A DNA stretch of 22,979 nucleotides from Saccoglossus kowalevskii (taxonomy: Eukaryota; Hemichordata; Enteropneusta; Harrimaniidae): the NCBI RefSeq assembly GCF_000003605.2, contig NW_003155252.1, forward strand, positions 94,542-117,520, in the 5' to 3' direction. The first letter of the stretch is position 1. Each line of letters opens with the position of its first letter. The notes beneath the pieces were generated by a model. The model had not been told where the DNA came from, searched no databases, and was given only the letters and a program-made list of their open reading frames with translations. Below, one piece after another: positions 9,786 through 22,198 of the stretch. The translations under genes were made by a program, and so were the position numbers.

Positions 9786-12700
9786 CGAGGAATTACAGCT
9801 GATTGCATGTGTGTGTTTTACCTGACAACACAAATAAATGCATTGGCAAATATAGTTTATTAGATTAGAAAACTGGTTCATTCACAGACAAGCTCACTGT
9901 GATTGGTTCGGGTTTTAAGGTACGTGCATTTCACCAACGGAAAAACAGGCATAATGATAATGTTTTTTTCTTCATATCACATATTTACTCCAAAACAACG
10001 CTTATAGTAATGCCGAAAACTAAAGCCGATATAGGGAGAGTATTTCTTGGAAACGCCACGTGGCACCACTGTCAGTCTCCTCTAATGATCAATTTATAGT
10101 TCAGCTCAGTGTAGAAAGAGAGCATTCAGTGAAAATACGTGTCAAGCGACGACGCGGAATCACGTTGGGTCACGACAGCGAGACATTTAGCAAAGAGCCT
10201 TATTTTTCAAATAATTGACTTGTAGTGCATTTACCTCTTTAAACAAGAGAATTATTGGTTCAATATGTCTTATCCAATTGCGGTACTTATACTATCTCTC
10301 AAAATATGAAATGCCCTCTTACCTCCGAAAATTAACCTGAAGTAATAATGTTTATTTCTCAGATATTATACAACCTGTAAAACCATGTAAAGCGACGCTC
10401 TGCAATTACCGTATTTAACACGATTATCTTCTAGTACGTTTTTAAATAAAAATAACTATTCAACAATTTATACTGTCTAGTAAATGAAAGAAAACAACCA
10501 TTGACTTTTGATTCGTGCCTTGTGCGCGTTATGGCAATATTTAGCAGATGATTTGTTACAATAAACGTATAGTTCAGCGCAAAGCGTAATGCCATGTTCA
10601 GTAAATGACCTAAATAAAAGTACCTCAAACACTTACTGCGGACTGCAGCTGGCTGTAGATAATACGTGTGCGTCACACGGGGTAACAACCACGCAGACCT
10701 TGAAAATTGAAATCAGTCACGTATCGTATATAAAAACCACATACTACATTTCACCTCTTTATTCTGTCAATATGGAATTCGGTTAATTAATCTAACATAT
10801 ATTATAATAATACAAAATAGAATAAATTGTTTTCAATGTCTTATATTGTAGACGTTTAACACATCGCCCGCTGACGCAATTTTATCCATTTATATTGGCT
10901 AACCGAGGAGACTTTCGCCAGGCGATATTCAGCGAACCATTCGCCACACCGCGTCGTGGTAGACGTGTGTTATAGGCAGCACATTCTACATATTCGCGAA
11001 CAATATATATTACATTGTTTGTTTACACGACAATTGAAAGCATGCTGACTTGTATCTTTTTGACATTTATGGATGTTATAATGTGAATAAGACGAAATAA
11101 CTGGCGGAACATGTACTAGTTAGACTGAGAATGGATTTCGATTTCAGATTTTTCAATAATTTATTGTGAAAACTCCTCACAGCTGACTCCAACGGTAACT
11201 CAGAAGATTCCCTCTCTCTGCCACAAGTGTTCAGTAAGAATTAACACGATAAATCGACTCACTGTTACCAATTATAGCACAACAACTATAAGTTTAAGAA
11301 AGACATCTCAAACCCCTCCTGTAAACGGTGAATCCTAACAACCCGAATAAGCGACTTACTATTATGCATGAAAACACCATATGCATGGTAATAATTTTTC
11401 ACATAAATCTTACTCTAAAAAGTGCTCCACACGTTGAATAATAAGGTAATAAAACAGTTTTTTGTTCATCACATTTACCCAGTCAACGCTCATACCACGT
11501 TTACCTAATTTATTTGAGCTTTGGGACAAGGTGATATAGTTGGGTAGATCAAGTGCCCCAGTGGTTATACGATTTTGTCTTTTATTAGGTGTTTGTTAGC
11601 AAAAAGTCTTTGTATTAATGGAGAAATACATTCTTCGATATAAGCCATATTGAGCAGCAGAAAGAGAGTTTATTTAAATAGTAATTGGATATAAGCATAG
11701 ACATAACATGATTGATGTACCGTTTATAAATTTGAGGGACAAGGTGATCTTTTGTATTTATATGTGTAATAGATTGAAGTCGTTTTGACAGTGTGCCGAG
11801 GCGAAGGACTTCGACGCATACATTACATCATTAACGTGGTTGTTGTTGTTATTTGTTTATTGACCAAGACTAAATCGCATTTTAATTGATGAACGGCTGT
11901 TGTCAGGAGTATTTTTTGTTGCAGCGTCTTTGACATATATACTACCAACACATTGTACGTCACAAAACCATTCGTGACCATTAATTTACAAATAACATGA
12001 AATGCATATGTTTACAAATCTTTCGAAAAAAACAATTGTTAATAAAAATTTGGTTTGTAACATCCATATAAGTGTAATTTATCCATTATTAGTCACATGG
12101 TTCGACCTTAATCCATTTCACACACTTCTGCTATTCTGTGGTCTGATGTTGTCGTTGCAAGCTTTAACAAAACTAATCTGAAATGTTGCCTGCAGCATGT
12201 ATGTTGTAAGTGCATTCAATTTAAAAAAATATTCAACCGATGGTAATATTGTCGTGAACCCCCATGATGATGTCCACAGCTTTAATTTTAACTTTACTTC
12301 GATCAATTTCTATACCTTCGCAGCAATATTCCATTTTCATCTTCCTATGTGGTGAATTTACAAAAAAAAAACTGTTGAAAGTCACTAGTCTGATGTAGAT
12401 CACAGAACCTATTTGATTATGACTCAGAATGATATATGGCGGGTACCACCTGTGGAGTAGGATGTACTCACTTTTTACATTACACCTGAATTCACTTCAT
12501 GTAGAGTATATTTTTCTCTTACTGATCACTATGTTGTGAAGGGTATTGTCAGCCGTTTGTTTTGTGTTCTTGGACTTGTATATTTCTTTTATACGTCTTT
12601 TGTAAAAAGATCCATGATTGGGTGTGGTATTTCCACCATTCAACACTTCCTGGATTTAGTATGACATTTAAATGAAATATATGCAGAGTGTAATACACAT

Positions 12701-13279
12701 TATACGTATTAGTTTATTGTGATATACGTTTGTGAATAACACCGTTGTAGTAAGCGCCACAATTTCACTGTACTTTTTCAGAATTAGGTATATTATTATA
12801 AGATCACGTATAAAGTGCTTTCGTTGGAGGCAAAATCGCAAAATAAATCAGGAGTAGCGTCTATCGGTGTTTCACGGCTCTGCCACCGTGATTTACAATA
12901 CACACCAGACACCAAACAGGTACATGTTAACAGCTCCGTCCTGCAATAACAGTTTTGAATTGCATCCGTTCAAGCTCGTCCAGTCACTTCATGAAAAATG
13001 AAACGACAGCCACAACCGTCTGATGGATGTCCATGTTCCATTGTAGAGCGGTCTTAGCACCTGACCAGCACTGAAATCACGATATAACGGCAGATGCCGA
13101 CACCGTGTAGTTATGCAAACGACAGTCTTGATCTACTCACTGTTCATTTAAATAGTCGTCCTTGAAACCAAACACGTTTAGCAAGTGGAGTAAAGTGCGC
13201 TAATGAGTTGCTATCACGTGTCTTGTAACGACGATCTTATAAGAAGTGCACATATTCAGATTAAATATGTGGCATATTA
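9786..13279. other. AT-rich stretch without a supportable gene
   Basis: Several short open frames exist (for example 10589-10786 plus and 12118-12306 minus), but none shows a known motif. GC-richer islands lie at 10860-10990 and 12830-13260. The first contains a short inverted pair around TTCGCCAGGCGA (near 10914), and the second a small TCACGG/CCGTGA hairpin near 12868-12890. GGGACAAGGTGAT is repeated near 11522 and 11736. On the minus strand near 12345 a T-rich run ends in AG before an open stretch, which could mimic a 3' splice site, but no donor or homologous protein supports an exon. Confidence 0.45.
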
Positions 13280-13770
13280 TTGAATATCAGTATACATTAC
13301 ATTTGAAATTATTTAATTCGCTATACGGTCTTTTTATTCTATTAGAGACAAGTCGTTCTTGACTTCCATAAAGACCGTTATACAACGAACCAGCCACTAA
13401 CGTAATTGTATTTACTTAATTGACAAGGGAGCTATAAAATATACGCAGTACAATGCATTGAAACCGTTTTCAACATTTCAATAATTTAATTCGCCAAGCG
13501 TTCTTCTCATCGATTGGAGACATGTCGCTCTTGGTTAATTTACAGGCCCTTTATAACATAAACCACCAACTAACGTCACTCTATTTTCTCTAGTTGACAT
13601 GCAGAGAGCCATGGAATATATGTAGTGCAATATATTGAAACAGTTTTGAACATTTCAATTATTTAATTCGCCAGACTATTTTGCTCATTCCATTAGAGAC
13701 ATGGCGCTCTTGGTTCCCTTACATGAAACAAACCACTCACCAACGTTTTATTTTTCATTATTTACGCCAT
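13280..13770 (+). repeat. Three-unit tandem array, period about 175 bp
   Basis: The word ATTTAATTCG recurs at 13311, 13484 and 13661, spacings of 173 and 177. Around it the units share a block of the form 'ATT(A/G)GAGACA(A/T)G(T/G)CG(T/C)TCTTG', then an 'ACGAACCA/ATAAACCA/ACAAACCA' word, then 'CCAACTAACGT'-like DNA, and before the next unit a 'GCARTACAATGCATTGAAAC'-like stretch. The third unit is incomplete. The first unit also contains an inverted repeat: TATACGGTCTTT at 13322-13333 against AAAGACCGTTATA at 13370-13382. The length is near nucleosome size. It could be a satellite seed or the central repeat block of a non-autonomous element; bivalve Helitron-like 'pearl' elements have such blocks. 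No open frame runs through it. Confidence 0.75.
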
Positions 13771-16700
13771 TCTTGGTTAGAAAAATAGAATGTATTTTGA
13801 TCAAATCATGTGATTATTTAAAAACATTCCCTATTTGCATGACTTCAAGATGGCCGCAAAAGTAAATACTATTAATTTCTCGAAGATACTGGCATATTTT
13901 GTATTAATGGTATGTTCAATTCCTGCATGATTTAGTATTTAAAATGATTGCAGCGATAATTGCATATTTGGAACCGCACTACAGATATCTTGCGTATATA
14001 GTGAAATCAGCCGAGGAATATTCTTTGTAGAAATCATACACTTATAATAAATAGCCAAAATCATATTCAACAACGAAATATACCGGTAAGGTTCCAAGAA
14101 GCAACATAGATGTTATTGTATGTTATTGTTATTATCTGTCCATCGTATCTTCTATTAGCTTCTGTCACAATCTCATTGTAACAGGTTTCTGTGTGACATC
14201 CAAATATAACACATGATAGTTCTGTACTAATCTTGCACATTCATGCCTTGACAAGGAATACTGATATTGCAAGGTATTGGCATGTGATACTTATTCATCG
14301 AAAATATCACTATATAGAGCCAAATCTTCACATGTATCAACTGTAATTAACATACAAGAAAATCCCACAACGTAGAACAATACATAATTGTTCATGTATC
14401 CTCCTGACATTTTGTTATTTCTGTATTGAAAAAGGTTCGTCATAAAACCACTTTAGGAAGGCATAGTGATCTCCATGTATTTCAACCTGTCAACCTGACA
14501 CAGGTTACAAAAGCTTATATGGCCATTTCATCTGCAACAGATTTGCAAGATCGTGTATGAAAATGTGTATTTAAACATGAAACACCAAGACTAGATGTAT
14601 AGTGTCTGGCTGTGTGATGACATTGCCAAGCTAGTATATTACAAAGTTTATGACCCTTGCTCCAACATAAGTATTCAATGCGATTTGCAAGGGTATGTCG
14701 TATGACCGAGAAGTGAATATATAAGTACAAAACTACCACACTAGTCGCCTGTTACAATGCAATGGCAGCCAATAAGAGGTATCTGCTACACAGAACTATA
14801 TGTGATATGTAAATGAGTTCATCATAAAACAACATCTATTTGACATTATTAGAAGCAGTATATTTCGAAGTGTTTTTAAATATTTATGAAGTTCACAAAT
14901 TACAGTGCATGTATTATTAGAGATGTATCAATGACGGGAACGGGTATGGTAGTAAAACAAATAATATATCAATATGTTAACAATATTTCATCAACTTATT
15001 TGTCTTACATGCATTATTGTATTCAATGACTATACAATGCTGAACATTAATATAATTAGGCAATAAGATTTTCACAGAAAACATTGCTCATCTGACATAA
15101 TGTTCGAAATATTCAATTACTGTCACCATAATTTTAGTTCAATAGAAACTCAACACGTCAGTCTGTAAGCAAACCAAGAGCGATATACCTCTAATGTGCA
15201 TGGTAGCTTTGCGCCGTGTACACCAAGAATACCCAGCCGAGTTATGTTCCCCCTGACGGCACGATACATAGAGACACAATATGCATTTACAGATGGTGAC
15301 TTAATGTGATAATGTATTATTAAAATTAACACAAATCTTAATTCTTTATTTCACGTTGATTTATATTGAAGATCCGACTTTGCAATAAATTTATTTGAAC
15401 AGAATAAGGGAAAACCTATCTCATTATTTAGATATTAATAATGGCTTAGAGATATACATATATTGTCTTATTATTATTACGCGCAAATTTTGAAGATACA
15501 TGGTTAATTATTTTATGATTCAAAGAGGTATATTACTAACTGAAGTGCAGCTGCAAGGTGTACCACAAAGTCCTTTTATCTTTCTTCTACTGATTTGTCT
15601 ATGTTGTTTAGTGTACTTGATTTGGTTTTATTCTTGTTGATTGTTTTTGTCAATAATTGTGCTGTGTTCTTGAAATTCCCTAGTTCTTTCTACCACTTTT
15701 GTTTGAGAATCTGCGTTTGTGTATGTTATTTTCATTTTGAAACGATATTACATTTTTTATATAACTCAGAAAACAATAATACAAAAAGATGCCAGAGATG
15801 CATTTAGACAAACATAATTAATTTCGTTTATTTGTGCTGTGTACGCAATGATTTCATATGTCCAAACACTTTTTATGCGCATTGCTCCGTCCAAACACCT
15901 TTGCGAATAATCTAATTTAATCTGAAAAATTATATTTTAAATTGTGCTATTAATTCAAATCGTCGGATATTGTGTCCATCTTCCATACCATAGGAAGCTA
16001 TATAATGTGTACGAGCAAGAAAAATGTGATTGAATCGAATTTAACACTATGACAGCTGCGCTGAAGTTGTGACACAATTAAGTTATATTTATACTTAGTA
16101 TTTTGTAAACAGCCAATTTAGTCTGTATTTTAGGAAAATGAAGATATTTGCATTTGCACATATTAAGAATAATAACGATATGTGTGAACGGTGTTGGAGA
16201 AAACGAATTTGTCACTGCTTGTATCAAAGATGTTAATTGGAATGTTAGCTTCAAGGATTACCTGAGATTATGTTTCAGCAAAGTCAATGCAAAGGATTTG
16301 AAAAGAGTTGTGTTGCGTGTAATATTTCGTATTACTAGTTTTCAAGGATGTTTAGTATAATAGTGGTTATATATCAGAAATATAATCATGTTAGTAATCG
16401 TATATACATTAGAAATCTGATCAATTCTCATAATGGACTTTAGAATATACAACAAAGAAATATATAATTAAAATGCCAACTCAATGTTCACAGCAGTAAG
16501 GATACTCACGGAGTAGTCTACCTCGGTTGTGTGTGGCCTTGTCGTTAAAAAAATACAAGTACAGATATATAAGATATATATGATGGCGGAGGCATTTTAA
16601 AGACATTTATATATGCTAAATATTATACGTAAATTTGCATGACACATATTTGAGTATGTGTATTACGAATGTCATCTTAATAATATGCAATAATATCAAT

Positions 16701-16950
16701 ACCATGGTCACAAATTCTGCAAGGGCAAAACGTCAGTTAGGTAACAACTCGGATACAGGTAGGAGTAGGAGTTACAAACTGCCACAGTTCAAAGTTGATA
16801 ATTTGAAATTATTCACTGACTTCTTATTCAGAACCATATGATTTATTTGTTCTTATGAACTACCACTGTCAAATATACACGTATCCACCTAGTACACGAA
16901 AGTAGTTATGCCACGCCTAATTGTGTAACCATCTAGTTCAGCTTTAAACA
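13771..16950. other. AT-rich stretch without a supportable gene
   Basis: I see no gene. Short open frames at 14515-14739 (minus), 15150-15332 (minus), 15595-15807 and 16148-16360 (plus) lack recognisable motifs; the third is a hydrophobic T-rich translation typical of AT-rich DNA. A GGGGGAACATAACTC-like word on the minus strand near 15238-15254 recalls the GGGAGATAACTC word common in mollusc interspersed repeats, but is too short to annotate. The 5' part of the LINE that follows is not visible here. Confidence 0.45.
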
Positions 16951-18540
16951 ATGTACAACACCTATGTTAGAAGCGATGATATACATAGACTACGAAAAGC
17001 TTTTGACCGGGTTCATCAGTCTCCCCTGTTCTATAAATTAGCCAAGGCTGGTATAAAAGGAAAACTCTTATCTTCCCTTTTTTCAATGTATACACATGTT
17101 CAAGCTGCTGTCAAAACACCAATGGGGGTCACAGAATTTTTCAAAATAAACGTTTGCAACAAGGGTCAGTTATATCGCCACTATTATTCTGTTTTTATGT
17201 TAACGATATTGAAAATGCACTTTCACAAAGGGCTGAGACTTGTATATTCCAATACTTTGAAACTAATGTATTTACTTCATGCAGACGATCTCGCGCTTTT
17301 TAGCAGTTCTCCTATTGGTTTACAGCGTTTGCTAGATATATTGGCTGATTATTGTAGTAAATGGAGATTGAATGTAAATCTGAATAAATCTGAAATAATT
17401 GTGTTTCGGAAGGGAGGGAGAATAAAACAAGTTTGGACATGGTTTTGGAAAGGAGGGGAAATAGAAGTTGTATAATTATCTTGCTGTAATTGTTTGTAGT
17501 TCGGGTATCTGGTACCAAGCACAACACATATTGCAGATCAGGCAAAGGAAGCTTTATATTCTCTACAAAGTATGCTTTATACATTTTGGAGATTACAACC
17601 ACGTATTGCATTTACAGTTTTTGATTGTAAAATTCTCTCAGTTCTCTTGTATGGCAGCGCAATTTGGGGAGCCCATAAATGTAATAATATTGGAAAAAAT
17701 TCACCATAAATTTTGTAAATTTATTCTGGGCGTAAATTTGATAGCCACAAATTGTGCTGTCGGGAGAGCTGGGTAGACACCAAATACATACATTTATTAA
17801 CATTGAAAAAATTGTTTTGGGTTGAAATGTATAAAAGTAGATTCCCCAGAAACTGTTATATATTGTTATCAATACCAGTATACTCGGGGCTAACCAGGAA
17901 TTAAATTGTTGGGCACTGTATGTCAAACACTTGTCAAATAAATATGGTTGTGGTGAAGTATGGGTAAAACAACAGGTGGCTAAGTATGACCCCTTTCTAT
18001 ATGAATTTAAACAGCAAAGTGTTGATATTTCTGTGCGTGCAAGAATGGTTTACTGTGGTTGCAGGGTATCCCAAAATGCGTACATACTGTAAATTTAAAT
18101 TTAATATTAGTTACGAAAAGTATTTAGAATGTACTTCAAATGTTACTTATAGAAGGGCACTGTCTAGTTTCAGAATTTCTACACATGACCTAAATATTGA
18201 GACTGGGAGAGGGATGGGGGTTCCACTGGAACTGAGACATGTCCAACTTTTAATCAAATTGAAGTTGAATATCACATGCTTTTAATTTGCCCAAAATATG
18301 CCAATCTTAGGTTAACATTGATTCCACACTTTTATTTTTCTTCAGCAACAGAATTGAAATTTATTTCGTTAATCAATTCAAGTAATTCAAACACATCAGT
18401 AAATCTAGTTTATTTTATTTTCGTTACAGAAACGCCGAAAACTTACGGAATGACTAGGGGAGGGTGTATTCATTTATTTTCAAGAATATTTAATATCATA
18501 CATGTAAGGCCCATGGCCTATAGTACTAAATAAAGATATA
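16951..18540 (+). pseudogene. Non-LTR retrotransposon (LINE) ORF2 remnant, RT to C-terminus, 5'-truncated
   Basis: Family blocks appear in order across shifting frames. A YIDYEK/AFDRV motif spans 16980-17010 and is split by an apparent one-base loss. It is followed by SPLFYKLAKAGIKGKLLSSL and by VQAAVKTPMGVTEFFK. QGSVISPLLFCFYVNDI (about 17160-17210) is in a second frame. Back in frame 1 come LLHADDLALFSSSPIGLQRL (about 17274-17333) and LNVNLNKSEIIVFRKGG. Further on are GVIV-like SSGIWY, IEKIHHKFCKFILGVN (17690-17740), HLSNKYGCGEVWVKQQVAKY (about 17926-17985), CKFKFNISYEKYLE (about 18090-18130), and a C-terminal YHMLLICPKYANLR block (about 18269-18310). The catalytic YADD is HADD here, which, with at least five frame breaks, makes the copy dead. 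No endonuclease domain is seen, so it is 5'-truncated as usual for LINE insertions. The end 'TAAGGCCCATGGCCTATAG' then AATAAAG at about 18505-18537 looks like the original 3' tail. CR1/Jockey-type is likely; clade not fixed. Confidence 0.9.
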
Positions 18541-19848
18541 TACAAGTGTTGTTTGCATCTGGAGATACATTGACAATTATTCGATAGATACTAATGTTAT
18601 TTCCTTAGCAAGTATGTCTATATTAGATATGCAAGGAAATATACAAAAAGTTATATGAAATAAACATCTTACTCGGAGTACTAAAAGTATTTCAGCGATT
18701 TGAGTTTGAATTACAAACATGAATGAAAACATGTCTCACTGTAATAACACTATTGTTAAGTGTCAAGCGTGGGCATTTCAAATACTGAATTCCTGTGTTG
18801 TTAAATATATTCAATTGTAATTTCTTGCTGTTCTTTTTACCAACTTCATAATACAACTATTATGATTAAGGATATTATGCATATACATTATTCATATCCA
18901 TTTACCCTCGATCACCGAATCATGTACAAACCGAACATTCTCTTTCTACAATATATAATGTAGAGAAAAAACCCTAATTATATTATCAGTATGACAAAAT
19001 TGCTGATTGATAACCAATTGTCTAGTTTGAAGGTCATATTTATCAATAAAGTATTGGTATCTCAATTGGAACATATCAAGCAAAAGCTGGTTGATTTGTT
19101 TCATTATTCATAATTTATACAAGAGTTAATTAGATAAAAATAAAAGATTTCTCATATATGTTTACTGTTTTGTACTTTTCTGAATCTACGTACACTCCTC
19201 TGTATTGTGTAAATCGTATTACACCCATCTAATATTCCAATATCAATAGCCGTATAGAGATTTCAACAAAGTGCAATAGACATCCACGAGCGAGTGTCCA
19301 TTGTTCATAGACCCAGTTATCGCGGATGTGTAATTTATCTCAATTCGTGGTTAATTTGAGGTTAATGAATATTTCATGTGTGCAGCATTCCTACATTTTG
19401 GACCTGTACTTCTATTCGATACGCCAATACATTAGCCAATGCTGATAATTACTGGATCAACGTGTATGTATTAGCAATTACGACAACCATGCTAATCATG
19501 GGATGGTCGAAATCGTAGTGTAACAGTGAAGCGTGTTACCATAGTGAGCCACGTTGCGTGTTATTTACTATGTCCTTGAAATTATATGCAACATGCATGG
19601 TTACGAATGTACTTTTGATTGTAAATCCTACTGCTGCGATTTATGTAGACACGATAAATTCTGAACTATGGGCTGTCTGAAATGGAGGTCATATGAATGG
19701 ACATTTCCATCATAATCAGTGTTTATTTTTGCTTCAGATGCTTAGGTGTTATTTGACGTTTATTTTTATAATGAATTGTATTTTTTTTTCATATATTTTA
19801 AAATATATTGATTAATACATTTTGTATTTAACATTATGAATTTATTGA
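18541..19848. other. AT-rich flank of the LINE; no supportable gene
   Basis: No gene can be supported. A GC-richer part at 19260-19690 contains short open runs (for example 19570-19677, beginning MSLKLYATC) in the same frame as the broken coding region that starts at 19849. They might be its eroded upstream part, but stops and a very T-rich gap (19730-19850) intervene, and no splice acceptor directly precedes 19849. A small GTAACA/TGTTAC inverted pair occurs near 19520-19540. Confidence 0.4.
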
Positions 19849-20694
19849 TATTTTATTTCATGGTTGAAAAACAATTTTTATTATGATTCAAAATCAGAAG
19901 AAGTAATTATACTGGACTTAGTCAGTCAGTATCAGCAAAACTGTCAAAATCGTGTTACCATGGAAAAGCTTGGGAAATACATTGATAGCATTTTCTATAG
20001 TAAAGTAGTCACGAAGCGGCAACAAAGGAAAAAAAACCCTTTAGATCTCAGTATATAAAATAAAATAAAAGATGAAATTGAAAAGTGCATCATAAATTTT
20101 GATTTCATTTACTACGGCACGTTACCAGGAAGCAAAATGTCTCTTCCAACACGTTTTTCCAGTAATTACTACAAGATATGTAACAAACTTGGTAAAATGA
20201 TGGCGTGTATGTTATCATGGAAGCTGGCAAAATTATATATATTTCGTTGTGTGGGTCTTCCATCATACTTCAACGAGTTCAGAGCAAGTAGGCTCTGTCG
20301 ATGATTCATATTTACATGTGATTCAACCTGTCCATTTCATCCAATGATAGTTCACACACTACCCAGGAACTGTGGAATAAGATTGGTTATAACAATTCAA
20401 GTATACAACCCTATATGGCATCTAAATGTTGTGTCACTAACATTCACAAGTGGTTCATGTATGAAATGCTTGAAATTCAAATATAATATTAATCTAATAA
20501 AAATATCTATGAATATGAAAAAGAGCAATTATTACATGTGGAGTACTTTGGCGGCATAGCTTTATTATTTGAAAAGTTTTTTTTTCATGAATGTATTGCC
20601 ATGAGAAAATAAAATTAATGAGTTTATTCCAATCGAAAAACTTGAAAGAGACGTATGTGACGCGGCATTGGTATCAGTAGGAGAGTATGACATA
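19849..20694 (+). pseudogene. Unidentified broken coding region, about 280 codons
   Basis: Joined open segments suggest a decayed protein gene. Frame 1 runs 19849-20304 (about 151 codons) with a single stop at 20056; it includes VTKRQQRKKNP and GTLPGSKMSLPTRFSSNYY. Frame 2 continues near 20300-20344 with SVDDSYLHVIQPVHFIQ. Frame 3 takes over at 20346 and runs to 20613 with only two close stops (20484, 20490); it includes TQELWNKIGYNNSSIQPYMA and EKEQLLHVEYFGGIALLFEK. Frame 1 resumes at 20605 and ends at a TGA at 20692-20694, with INEFIPIEKLERDVCDAALV. In DNA this AT-rich such long stop-poor runs are unlikely by chance, and the composition (charged, mixed, non-repetitive) is protein-like. No signal peptide, membrane helix, zinc-finger or nucleotide-binding motif is evident, and I do not recognise the family. 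It may be a retrocopied host gene or part of a mobile element. No intron boundaries explain the frame changes, so a pseudogene is favoured. Confidence 0.6.
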
Positions 20695-22198
20695 TGATAA
20701 CATACATTGTTACATACAGCATACAAGTTTCAGAACTCAGAAGTACGTGACTCATACAATATACCATACATCAAATTATATATCATACATTAATGAACAT
20801 ATTATTTAATTATTTAAGTTAAAAAGGTTTCCATGCATGAGAATATTTTATAAAAACAGAAGCATTGTACATGTATTCAGAAAATTGTGTATTATACGAT
20901 TTGCGAATAAAACATTCACTCGAAAAACAGTCCGAAACAAACGCTAATGAGTTGTTTTGGCGTCAAGAAATGTATGATATTCTGCGACCATCTAACAATT
21001 TAAATAAGAATATTACCGTTTGATACTCCTACAAATCGATAATCGCACCAGTAACATAATCAGTGATGAAAATCCTACATAATATATTAATACAATTACA
21101 CTTCTGTAAAATATTCTCTTGTTTCATGCAGCGAGCCTTGCTGGCATATATATATTGGGGAGTTTATGTTTTAGATTATATGGTTTTGTCAATACGAGCG
21201 TTGACAATAACATGACAAAAGTAATCAGCGCTGGAAAGTACCATATATAACAAAAGCTAATAAAAATTATCTATAGATATTTTTTTCATAAATATGAATA
21301 ATCCCAAATGTGTAAATTTCAGTTAAACAGGAAATGAAACTTGCATGCCCTGTACTTCACATTTCTTGGTGATATGGGATTCAAATTCCCATTTGTCCAT
21401 TTCTCAACCCAGATAGGAACAGCTCCCGAATTGTCAATTTTATTTGGATGGAACTGGTAATTTGAGATGAGAAACATTAAAAAAGTACATAAATTGATGT
21501 GTGGTTCACATATTATTAAATCTATGGCGAATAAATAAATATTATTATTATATATATATGGTGACTGCAATTCAATTTCAATTGTGTTTGAATAAAAATT
21601 GCTGGTTTACAACGAGCGAACATTTCGAAGACATTTCGAGACTTACATGAGTTCATAAGGATTTTTTGTTGTTGTAAGTGAAAGTTGTCAAACAACTTTC
21701 TTCAGATGCTGATTAAATTATAGTGGTAGTATTGATGAACTTTTCAATTACAGTCTGGTGCAGGTTATATTGTTTCTTAGTTCTGTTATACTGTTATGCA
21801 CTGTTCTTGTAACGATACGTTGACAGTCACAGATATGCTGCAGAAGCTTGGTAACCCGATAATGTTGACAGTCGATGCATACACAAGTTTTCACCGTGTT
21901 TTGGTAACCAAATAAAAAATACATTGCATCTTTATGTGCTTACTCAAGTGCAAAGAAAGCTCATGCTACTCTGGTTTATAGAGGTAGGACTCATTTGAAG
22001 GACATCTTGTATTCACCGAATATTCTAGTAAAATAGAAATAACAATCATACCAATCCAATACCCAAATCATATGTTTAACAGCGACAAAAAAAGCTGTAC
22101 AAGTAAGTGCTAGTACAGATTTCTGTCGTATTAGTGGCAAAATCTCATTAGTTATAACAACAATTCTATGATTACATTGAGTCCTTACAAAACACTGG
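20695..22198. other. AT-rich stretch with simple repeats; no supportable gene
   Basis: Bases 20690-20800 are rich in CATAC/CATACA words (a cryptically simple tract). A (TA)n run lies near 21549-21559. An open frame on the minus strand at 21319-21570 and short plus-strand runs near 21790-21920 and 21940-22030 look mildly protein-like but show no known motif. One perfect hairpin is annotated separately at 21680-21700. Confidence 0.45.
21680..21700. other. Perfect 9 bp stem hairpin
   Basis: GAAAGTTGT and ACAACTTTC pair perfectly around a 3-base CAA loop, followed by TTCAGATGCTG. Upstream (21620-21650) are the related words ATTTCGAAGACATTTCGAGAC. Similar 'TTTCG ... TTCTTCAG' arrangements are seen near the termini of some Penelope-type or DIRS-type elements, so this could be an element end. 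That link is inference and the hairpin alone proves nothing. Confidence 0.35.

Noticed and set aside
12090-12120. GGTTCGACC as a tRNA or SINE B-box
   Set aside because: No A-box or cloverleaf at the right distance on either strand; no tRNA found elsewhere either.
12118-12350. Possible exon on the minus strand after a T-run ending in ATAG
   Set aside because: No convincing donor, the alternative frames have stops soon after, and no homologous protein is recognised.
5651-14378. Exact 15-mer CCCACAACGTAGAAC at 5651 and 14364
   Set aside because: The flanks do not match, and one such coincidence is expected by chance in a window of this size.
17312-17926. Minus-strand open frames of about 100 codons
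   Set aside because: They are antisense to the LINE ORF2 remnant, whose plus-strand reading is clearly homologous to known RTs.
21319-21570. 83-codon minus-strand frame with a fairly protein-like stretch (GAVPIWVEKWTNG)
   Set aside because: No family recognised, no second line of evidence, and the length is compatible with chance.
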